Source: Gaiellasilicea sp963784895 (GTDB taxonomy: Bacteria; Actinomycetota; Thermoleophilia; Gaiellales; Gaiellaceae). Taken from it: a stretch of DNA of 64,000 nucleotides. The stretch lies in contig CAWATM010000017.1 in the NCBI GenBank assembly GCA_963784895.1, positions 124,001 through 188,000 of the forward strand, given 5' to 3'. Shown here in pieces: positions 58,458 to 64,000 of the stretch. The notes under the pieces were generated by a model. That model made no database searches and was not told the origin of the DNA. It was given only the letters and a program-made list of their open reading frames with translations. The position numbers and the translations under genes are program-made. The first letter of the stretch is position 1, and the number at the start of each line of letters is the position of its first letter.

Positions 58458-59123
58458 CTACGACGAGACAGCGGTGAAGAGCGGGTCGCCGGTCGGCGCG
58501 TCGACGCCGCCGTCCGGCTCGAGCGTGACCGCGATCGTCTGCCCGCGCGCAACCCGCCGCGAGAGCATCGCGACGCCGGGCCGCTCGAACAGACCCGCGC
58601 GTTGCGGGACGCCGTTTTCGAAGACCCAGATCTCGTAATCCTTGCCGCGCGGCGCCGGTGCCAGGCGCCGCACGACGAGCGCGGCACGGCCGGTCGGCGT
58701 CACGACGAGATTCGCCTCGCCGTCCGCGGTCTCGTGCACGCGGGCGTTCGGGTCGCCGAGCACGGCGAGCATGTCGTTCGCGTCGTCGAGATCGCTGGAG
58801 AGCCCGAGCGACCAGACGCCGAGCGCGACCGCGACGACGGCCGCGACGGCTGCCGCCGAGGTGAGGACGGGCGTCGCCACACGGCGTCGCAGCGGCACGA
58901 CGTTCGGCCGCTCGTCGCGCGCCTGCTCGAGGATCCGGTCGCGAAGCGACGCCGGGGGCGCCGGGCCGCCGGCAGCGCGGCCGAGCGCGCCCGCGACCTG
59001 CCAGAACTCCTGCAGCTCCTCGCGGCAGGTCTCGCAGGAGGCGAGATGCTCCTCGTAGCGTTCCCGCTCGTCCGGGTCGAGCGCATCGAGCGCGTAGCCC
59101 GCGGTCAGGTCGTGTAGGTCCAC
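58458..59123 (-). CDS. Anti-sigma factor with zinc-binding (ZAS) domain
   Basis: 221 aa. The N-terminal ZAS motif is H-x3-C-x2-C in ERYEEHLASCETCREELQEF. A transmembrane helix (VLTSAAAVAAVVAVALGVWS) follows at about 86-106, and a C-terminal outside domain ends in a RskA-type fold (GKDYEIWVFENGVPQRAGLF). It holds the ECF sigma factor until a signal outside the membrane triggers release. Its ATG overlaps the sigma gene by 19 bases, the usual layout of such pairs. Confidence 0.93.
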   Translation of the reverse strand: MDLHDLTAGYALDALDPDERERYEEHLASCETCREELQEFWQVAGALGRAAGGPAPPASLRDRILEQARDERPNVVPLRRRVATPVLTSAAAVAAVVAVALGVWSLGLSSDLDDANDMLAVLGDPNARVHETADGEANLVVTPTGRAALVVRRLAPAPRGKDYEIWVFENGVPQRAGLFERPGVAMLSRRVARGQTIAVTLEPDGGVDAPTGDPLFTAVSS

Positions 59124-59689
59124 GTCGTCCTCTCCGTCCCTTCTTCGAGCAGCTCACGCAACCGCGTCAGGCCCGAGAACATACGGCTCTTGATCGTGCC
59201 GAGCGGCTGGCCTAGCCGCTCTGCGAGCTCCGACTGGGTGTAGCCGCCGTAGTAGGCAAGCTCGATCGCCTCTCGCTGCTGGTCGGGCAGCTGCGCAAGC
59301 GCTCCCTGGACGCGCTCCCGGTCGAGTCGGAGCCACGCCGCCTCCTCGGCCGAGCCCACGGCGGGCTCGGGCGCGCCCTCGATCGGCTCGGTGCGCCGCC
59401 GCTGCTCGCGCCGGACGAGATCGACCGCGCGGCGGTGGACGAGCGTCAGGATCCAGGTCGAAGCCTTCGCGCGCTCCGGGATGAAGGAGCCGGCGCTTCG
59501 CCAGAGGCCCAGGAACGCTTCCTGGACGGCGTCCTCGGCGAGCGCCTCGTCGCGGAGGACGCGGTAGGCGAGCCCGTAGGCGGTGCCGCCGACGCGGTCG
59601 TAGAGCTCCGCCAGAGCAGACTCGTCCGAACGCGCGACGAGCGCGACGAGCGCCTCGTCGGAGAGATGAGCGAGGTCGCGACTGCGCAT
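59105..59689 (-). CDS. ECF-type RNA polymerase sigma factor
   Basis: 194 aa from the ATG at 59689. Region 2: AYGLAYRVLRDEALAEDAVQ and EAFLGLWRSAGSFIPERAKA with TWILTLVHRRAVDLVRREQR. Region 4: LAQLPDQQREAIELAYYGGY, TQSELAERLGQPLGTIKSRM. It is the SigK/RskA-like type. An upstream ATG at 59716 adds nine residues and cannot be excluded. It pairs with the ZAS anti-sigma that overlaps its end. It is divergent from the DUF4331 cluster, across a CGGTTCG...CGAACCG dyad. Confidence 0.94.
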   Translation of the reverse strand: MRSRDLAHLSDEALVALVARSDESALAELYDRVGGTAYGLAYRVLRDEALAEDAVQEAFLGLWRSAGSFIPERAKASTWILTLVHRRAVDLVRREQRRRTEPIEGAPEPAVGSAEEAAWLRLDRERVQGALAQLPDQQREAIELAYYGGYTQSELAERLGQPLGTIKSRMFSGLTRLRELLEEGTERTTWTYTT

Positions 59690-59743
59690 CGGCACGGTTG
59701 ACGCTACAGCGAGCACACCTCCAATTCGACGGCGAGCCCGATT

Positions 59744-59772
59744 CGGTTCGCCTCGAAACTGCGATCGAACCG
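59744..59772. promoter_or_regulatory. CGGTTCG-N15-CGAACCG inverted repeat in the divergent promoter region
   Basis: Perfect 7-bp arms at 59744-59750 and 59766-59772 in the intergenic region between the ECF sigma gene and the first DUF4331 gene. The spacing fits a dimeric regulator contacting two faces about 22 bp apart. A stretch resembling a -35 element (GAAACT) lies inside. The binding protein is unknown. Confidence 0.4.
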
Positions 59773-59829
59773 GTCACCGCACTCGGCCGAAGGAGGGCTG
59801 TCCAGCAACCACCAAGGAGTGTGGGACCC

Positions 59830-61116
59830 ATGAAGAAGGCAGCACTGGCGGCCGCCGCTCTCGGAGCCGTCACGATCTCAGCGCTCACCGCTGCGCTCGT
59901 CGGCTCCGGCCCGAGCACCGGTACCGCCTCGAGTCACCGGGAGGCGCCGCTGATCTCGGAGGACCCGAGCGCCGACAACACCGACCTGTACGCGTTCCGG
60001 AGCCCGGACAAGCCGAACACGGTCACGATCGTCGCCAACTGGATCCCCGGTGAGGATCCGGCGGCCGGCCCGAACTACTACACGTTCTCGCCGTCGGCGA
60101 AGTACAAGCTCAACATCGACCGGACCGGTGACGCCCGGCCGGACATCGTCTACGAGTTCCGCTTCGGCCGGACGGCCGGACCGGCGTTCCTCGGCAATAC
60201 CGTCCAGAGCTGGTCGATGTGGCGAAACAAGAAGCTGTTCGCCCGCGGCACGACGCCGCCGAACAACATCGGCCCACGCTCGACGCCGAACTACCCGAGC
60301 CTGGTCTCGAAGTCGATCGTGCGGAAGGGAGGGCTCTCGATCTTCGCCGGCCAGCGCGACGACGCGTTCTTCGGCGACATCGGGGCGATCTTCGACCTGC
60401 TCGCGTTCCGGAAGGGGACAGGCGCGGCCGGGGGCGGCAAGGACTTCTTCGCCGGCTACGCCGTGCACGCGATCGCGCTCCAGATCCCGATCGCCGAGCT
60501 GAAGGCGAAGAACTCGACCATCGGCGTCTGGGCGTCGACCGAGCGGCAGAACGTCACCGTCGGCGGCAAGCTCCGCCGCGGCTGGACGCAGGTGTCGCGG
60601 CTCGGCAACCCGCTCGTCAACGAGGTCGTCGTCCCGACGGCCGCGAAGGACCGCTGGAACCGGTCCGCCCCCGTGAACGACAAGCAGTACGCCGGTCCGG
60701 TGCTGACGCCGATCCTGGCGAAGCTGATGAACGACCTCTACAAGGTCAACGCCCCGGAGACGAACCGCGACGACCTCGTCGCCGTTTTCGGCACCGGCGT
60801 CAAGGGCCTCAACTACACGGGCGACACCGTCGCCGACATGCTGCGGCTCAACTACTCGATCCCGGTGACGCCGGCGGCGCGGATCAACCGCCTCGGTGTC
60901 ATCGGCGGCGACAACGGCGGCTTCCCGAACGGCCGTCGGCTCGGTGACGACGTCGTCGACGCAGCCGAGCGCGTCATGGCCGGCTTCCTGAAGGGGAACA
61001 AGGTCGAGCTGGGAGACGGCGTCAACTCCGGCGACGTTCCGAACCTGGCCACGTTCCCCTACGAGGCGAATCCTGCCTCCGGGTTCGCCAACGGCAAGGG
61101 CGAGCCGAGGCCCTGA
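59830..61116 (+). CDS. Secreted DUF4331-domain protein, first of two
   Basis: 428 aa. Signal peptide MKKAALAAAALGAVTISALT. The DUF4331 domain opens with ASSHREAPLISEDPSADNTD, LYAFRSPDKPNTVTIVANWI and ends with the GDNGGFPNGRRLGDDVVDAA block near 370-395. The central FLGNTVQSWSMWRNKKLFAR and NPLVNEVVVP are conserved. The fold is undetermined; members are often exported and clustered with TPR proteins. AAGGAGTGTGGGACCC precedes the ATG. The gene begins a cluster divergent from the ECF sigma operon. Confidence 0.92.
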   Translation: MKKAALAAAALGAVTISALTAALVGSGPSTGTASSHREAPLISEDPSADNTDLYAFRSPDKPNTVTIVANWIPGEDPAAGPNYYTFSPSAKYKLNIDRTGDARPDIVYEFRFGRTAGPAFLGNTVQSWSMWRNKKLFARGTTPPNNIGPRSTPNYPSLVSKSIVRKGGLSIFAGQRDDAFFGDIGAIFDLLAFRKGTGAAGGGKDFFAGYAVHAIALQIPIAELKAKNSTIGVWASTERQNVTVGGKLRRGWTQVSRLGNPLVNEVVVPTAAKDRWNRSAPVNDKQYAGPVLTPILAKLMNDLYKVNAPETNRDDLVAVFGTGVKGLNYTGDTVADMLRLNYSIPVTPAARINRLGVIGGDNGGFPNGRRLGDDVVDAAERVMAGFLKGNKVELGDGVNSGDVPNLATFPYEANPASGFANGKGEPRP

Positions 61117-61123
61117 CCGAGCA

Positions 61124-61159
61124 CGTGCGTGGGGGCGGCGCCGACCGCTCCCACGCACG
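61124..61159 (+). terminator. Hairpin between the two DUF4331 genes
   Basis: CGTGCGTGGG (61124-61133) pairs with CCCACGCACG (61150-61159) and the inner GGCGG/CCGCT extends the stem with one wobble. It could attenuate or process the cluster transcript. A further CCGGCTC-TCCC-GAGCCGG hairpin lies at 61167-61184 in the leader of the second gene. Confidence 0.6.
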
Positions 61160-61229
61160 AACCGAACCGGCTCTCCCGAGCCGGCGACTACGCGAGGGGT
61201 CACGAGTCACGACTGAGGGAGTGGGGAAG

Positions 61230-62750
61230 ATGAAGTCGAAGATCCTGGCAGCCGGCGCAGTCTCGGTTGCCGCAGTCGCCGCGGTGGCAGCGGCGTTCGT
61301 GGGATCCGGCCCCGATGCCGGCACCGCGTCGAGCCACAGGGAGGCGCCGTTGATCGCCGGAGATCCGGTCGCCGACAACACCGACGTCTACGCGTTCGTG
61401 AGCCCCGATCGGCCGGACACGGTCACGATCCTCGCGAACTACCTCCCGCTCGAGGAGCCCGCCGGCGGCCCGAACTTCGGCAGCTTCGGCGACAACGTGC
61501 TCTACGAGCTCAAGATCGACAACTCGGGCGACGGCAAGGAGGACATCAGCTACCAGTTCCGCTTCCGCACGGAGACCCGGAACCCGAACACGTTCCTCTA
61601 CAACACGGGCCCGATCGACACGCTTTCGGACACCGACTGGAACCGCCCGCAGTTCTACAGCGTCAAGCGGGTGGACGGACGGGGCCGGGCGACCGTTCTC
61701 GCCGAGAACCTGCCGACGCCGCCCGTCAGCATCGGCCCGCGCTCGACGCCGAACTACGGCTCGCTCATGGGCGCGGCAGTCAACGAGCTTCCGGGTGGCG
61801 GCAAGGTGTACGCCGGCCAGATCGACGATCCGTTCTTCGTCGACCTCGGCTCGATCTTCGACCTCGCCGGCCTGAGGCCGTTCAACCCGGCGCATGCGCT
61901 GCCGCTGCCCGCGGCTGACGGCGTCGACGGCGTCGACGGCGTCGGCGGCTACAACACGCACACGATCGCGCTGCAGGTGCCGATCGCGCAGCTGACGAAG
62001 GACCGAGCCGCCCCGACCGGGCCGAACGACCCGGACGCCGTGCTTGGGATCTACGCGACCGCGAGCCGCCAGCGCGTCCAGGTGCTCGACCAGAACGGCA
62101 GCCCGAGGACGGCCGGGGACTTCGTGCAGGTCTCGCGACTCGCCAACCCGCTCGTCAACGAGGTCGTGATCCCACTCGGCCAGAAGGACCGCTGGAACGG
62201 GTCCGACCCGTCGGACGACGCGGACTTCCTCGACCGGTACCTGTCTCCCGAGGTGACCCGGCTCGAGAACGGCCTCTATGCCGTGCTCGACGACGCGCCC
62301 GCGACGAGCCGTGACGATCTCGCCGCGATCCTGCTCACGGGCGTCGACCTGCGTGCGGTTGGCGGGCCGATCAACCTCAACTTCACCGGCCCGATCAAGG
62401 CCGACCTGATCCGCTTGAACACCGGCATCGCCCCGACGGCGCCGGCGGGGAGCGGCGACAGGCTGGGCGTCCTCGCGGGCGACTTCGCCGGCTTCCCGAA
62501 CGGGCGGCGGCTCGAGGACGACGTCACCGACGTCGAGCTGCGGGCGTTCGCCTGCGGGTACGGCACGGTCGTCGGCCCGGTCGTCGAGGCGCTCGGCGAG
62601 TGCGGCGGCGACGCCAATCGTTCGCCGAACAACCTGCTCGGCGACGGCGTCGACGTGAACGACCGGCCCTTCCGTGTCGACTTCCCGTACGCCGGGCAGC
62701 CGCACCAGGGCTACGAGCACGTCCACCACGGCCCCATGGGTGGGCCCTAA
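61230..62750 (+). CDS. Secreted DUF4331-domain protein, second of two
   Basis: 506 aa from the ATG at 61230. Signal peptide MKSKILAAGAVSVAAVAAVA, then the same opening as its neighbour, ASSHREAPLIAGDPVADNTD and VYAFVSPDRPDTVTILANYL. An insert of about 30 residues with DGVDGVDGVGG and a longer C-terminus with two Cys (AFACGYG, LGECGGD) set it apart. It ends His-rich (HVHHGPMGGP), which could bind a metal. The two genes are tandem paralogues that have diverged considerably. Confidence 0.92.
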   Translation: MKSKILAAGAVSVAAVAAVAAAFVGSGPDAGTASSHREAPLIAGDPVADNTDVYAFVSPDRPDTVTILANYLPLEEPAGGPNFGSFGDNVLYELKIDNSGDGKEDISYQFRFRTETRNPNTFLYNTGPIDTLSDTDWNRPQFYSVKRVDGRGRATVLAENLPTPPVSIGPRSTPNYGSLMGAAVNELPGGGKVYAGQIDDPFFVDLGSIFDLAGLRPFNPAHALPLPAADGVDGVDGVGGYNTHTIALQVPIAQLTKDRAAPTGPNDPDAVLGIYATASRQRVQVLDQNGSPRTAGDFVQVSRLANPLVNEVVIPLGQKDRWNGSDPSDDADFLDRYLSPEVTRLENGLYAVLDDAPATSRDDLAAILLTGVDLRAVGGPINLNFTGPIKADLIRLNTGIAPTAPAGSGDRLGVLAGDFAGFPNGRRLEDDVTDVELRAFACGYGTVVGPVVEALGECGGDANRSPNNLLGDGVDVNDRPFRVDFPYAGQPHQGYEHVHHGPMGGP

Positions 62751-62763
62751 CAGACACCAGCAC

Positions 62764-62790
62764 GGTGGGGGCGGGCCGTCCGCCCCCACC
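62764..62790 (+). terminator. Hairpin after the second DUF4331 gene
   Basis: GGTGGGGGCGG (62764-62774) pairs perfectly with CCGCCCCCACC (62780-62790) around a GCCGT loop, 14 bases after the stop. No U-run; it may reduce readthrough into the TPR gene. Confidence 0.6.
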
Positions 62791-62810
62791 ACCCCGACCA
62801 CGGAGCCAAC

Positions 62811-64000
62811 ATGAGACTTCTCGCAGCTACATCGATCATCGTCGCGCTCGCCGCGGCGGCGCTCCTCGGGGGCGTCCTCGGCGAGCAGGGAGCCTCCGCC
62901 GGCCGCTCGATCGAGGGCGAACGCGCCGCAACCCGTGGGGTGTTGCTCCAGCAGCAGGCCCGCGTGAGCGGCAATCCCGCGCTGTACCCACGCGCGGAGC
63001 AGGCGCTCCAGCGGGCGCTGAAGCTCGATCCGCAGAATGCGCAGGCACTGCGAGGGCTCTCCGCGCTGGCCGCGTCACGCCACCGCTTCTCGGAGTCGCT
63101 CGCGCTCGCCAGGCGCGCGCAGACGCTCGAGCCGGACGTCGCCGCGGTGTACGGGCTGATCGGCGACGCGACGCTCGAGCTCGGCCGGTACCGCGAAGCC
63201 TTCGCCGCCTTCGACAGGATGGCTGCACTGAAGCCCTCGGCGAGCTCGTACGCCCGCATCTCCTACGCCCGGGAGCTGAAGGGCGATGCCCACGGCGCGC
63301 TCGAGGCGATCGAGCTTGCGGCCGACGCGGCGACCGTCGGCGAGCCTGCGGCCTGGACGCGCACACTTGCGGGCAAGCGCCTGCTTGCCGACCGAAACCC
63401 GGCAGCGGCGCAACTCCGCTTCCGCGAGGCGCTCTCGTTCGTCCCGGGCTACCCCGCGGCGCTCGGCGGGCTGGCGGACATTCGAGCGTCGAGGGGCGAC
63501 CTCGAGGGCGCCCGGGCGCTCTACGCACGCGCTGCAGCTGCGGCGCCCGTGCCGGAGTTCGCCGAGAGCCTCGGCGACACGCTGGCGCTCCTCGGCCGTC
63601 ACGCCGCGGCGGAGCGGGCGTGGGAGCGCGCCGAGGAGTTGGAGCGGCTCTTCGCCGCGAACGGCGGCCGCAACCTGCTCGAGACGGCCGAGTTCGACCT
63701 CAACCACGACCGCAACGTCCGCTCCGCCCTCGAGCGCGCGCGGCGCGGCCGGGCAGAGCGGCCGAGCGTCGAGGGCGATCATGTGCTCGCGTGGGCGCTC
63801 TACAAGAACAATAGGTGCGCCGAAGCGCGTTTCGTGTCGCTTCGCTCGTTCCGACTGGGCACGCTCGACGTCGACGGGCTCTACCATCACAGCCTGATCG
63901 AGGCGTGCCTCGGCAAGGCCAAGGCCGCGGCGTCGTACCGGGACAAGGTGCGTGCGCTCGATCCCACCTATCTCGCGACAGCGCCGTCCGCGTGGAGGCT
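62811..64000 (+). CDS. Secreted TPR-repeat protein (runs off the window)
   Basis: Starts MRLLAATSIIVALAAAALLG, a signal peptide. At least 396 residues are visible without a stop. Tetratricopeptide-like helix pairs are clear: YPRAEQALQRALKLDPQNAQ, SESLALARRAQTLEPDVAAV and YREAFAAFDRMAALKPSAS, with further repeats to about residue 280 and a WALYKNNRCAEARFV unit later. TPR arrays are protein-binding scaffolds; the cluster position suggests it partners the DUF4331 proteins outside the cell. C-terminus not seen. Confidence 0.88.
   Translation, partial: MRLLAATSIIVALAAAALLGGVLGEQGASAGRSIEGERAATRGVLLQQQARVSGNPALYPRAEQALQRALKLDPQNAQALRGLSALAASRHRFSESLALARRAQTLEPDVAAVYGLIGDATLELGRYREAFAAFDRMAALKPSASSYARISYARELKGDAHGALEAIELAADAATVGEPAAWTRTLAGKRLLADRNPAAAQLRFREALSFVPGYPAALGGLADIRASRGDLEGARALYARAAAAAPVPEFAESLGDTLALLGRHAAAERAWERAEELERLFAANGGRNLLETAEFDLNHDRNVRSALERARRGRAERPSVEGDHVLAWALYKNNRCAEARFVSLRSFRLGTLDVDGLYHHSLIEACLGKAKAAASYRDKVRALDPTYLATAPSAWR

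Noticed and set aside
1..64000. CRISPR array or restriction-modification/toxin-antitoxin system
   Set aside because: No regularly spaced repeats, Cas, methyltransferase-endonuclease or toxin-antitoxin pair was recognised; the HNH nuclease stands alone.

Overview
The window is very GC-rich DNA from an actinobacterium. Taxonomic inference: gene content and small conserved proteins (tandem DUF4331 proteins with a TPR partner, a FusA2-type EF-G-like GTPase, GatCAB, a PQQ dehydrogenase, tiny Zn-ribbon and hydrophobic proteins) fit the class Thermoleophilia (Gaiella/Solirubrobacter-like) best. No rRNA gene is present, so this is not proven. Many genes start with GTG, TTG or apparently CTG, and stop/start overlaps of the ATGA/GTGA type are common.

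Layout. 1-9.9 kb: FliA/WhiG-type sigma factor, FAD-linked oxidase, EF-G-like GTPase, PadR regulator with a 64-aa partner, LysE-type exporter, membrane-anchored trypsin-like protease, aldehyde dehydrogenase and RNase HI. 9.96-14.8 kb: tRNA-Gly(GCC) followed by a 4.8-kb integrated element bounded by a 43-bp exact copy of the tRNA 3' end. It carries a pentapeptide-repeat protein, Zn-ribbon proteins, an HNH nuclease, a nonsense-disrupted DUF4177 gene and only the last ~60 codons of a tyrosine integrase. 14.8-20 kb looks like a second degraded element or insertion hot spot: the same arm-site pattern lies 73 nt after the second tRNA copy, followed by two frameshifted copies of one small gene, a gene fragment, a DUF4389 membrane protein and long gene-poor stretches. 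20-31 kb: aquaporin, small membrane and lipoproteins, HerA-like ATPase, an 877-aa secreted fibronectin-III-like protein, tRNA-Cys, DUF4396 protein, Tat-exported intradiol dioxygenase, and a PQQ dehydrogenase fused to cytochrome c. 31-38.5 kb: secreted repeat protein, a DsbA/DsbB pair, and a minus-strand operon (unknown protein, HMG-CoA-reductase family enzyme, diiron ferritin-like protein, hotdog thioesterase). 38.5-53 kb is mostly core metabolism: FolD, cold-shock protein, GatC-GatA-GatB, a membrane/cupredoxin-like gene set, an Rpf-like lytic transglycosylase, serine metabolism (class V aminotransferase and frameshifted serA), IlvE, DegT aminotransferase, RemA-like protein and 3-methyladenine glycosylase. 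53-64 kb: bifunctional penicillin-binding protein with PASTA domains, RecQ, a PAS histidine kinase, an ECF sigma/anti-sigma pair, and a divergent cluster of two DUF4331 secreted proteins plus a TPR protein that runs off the window.

How genes work together. GatCAB makes Asn/Gln-tRNA by transamidation. DsbA and DsbB form a coupled periplasmic disulfide system, consistent with the several exported Cys-containing proteins here. The ECF sigma/anti-sigma pair and histidine kinase lie next to the DUF4331/TPR cluster and may control it. Two families of dispersed hairpin elements recur at gene ends. Several apparent frame breaks (serA, DUF4177, the twin small genes) need to be separated into true decay and sequencing error.
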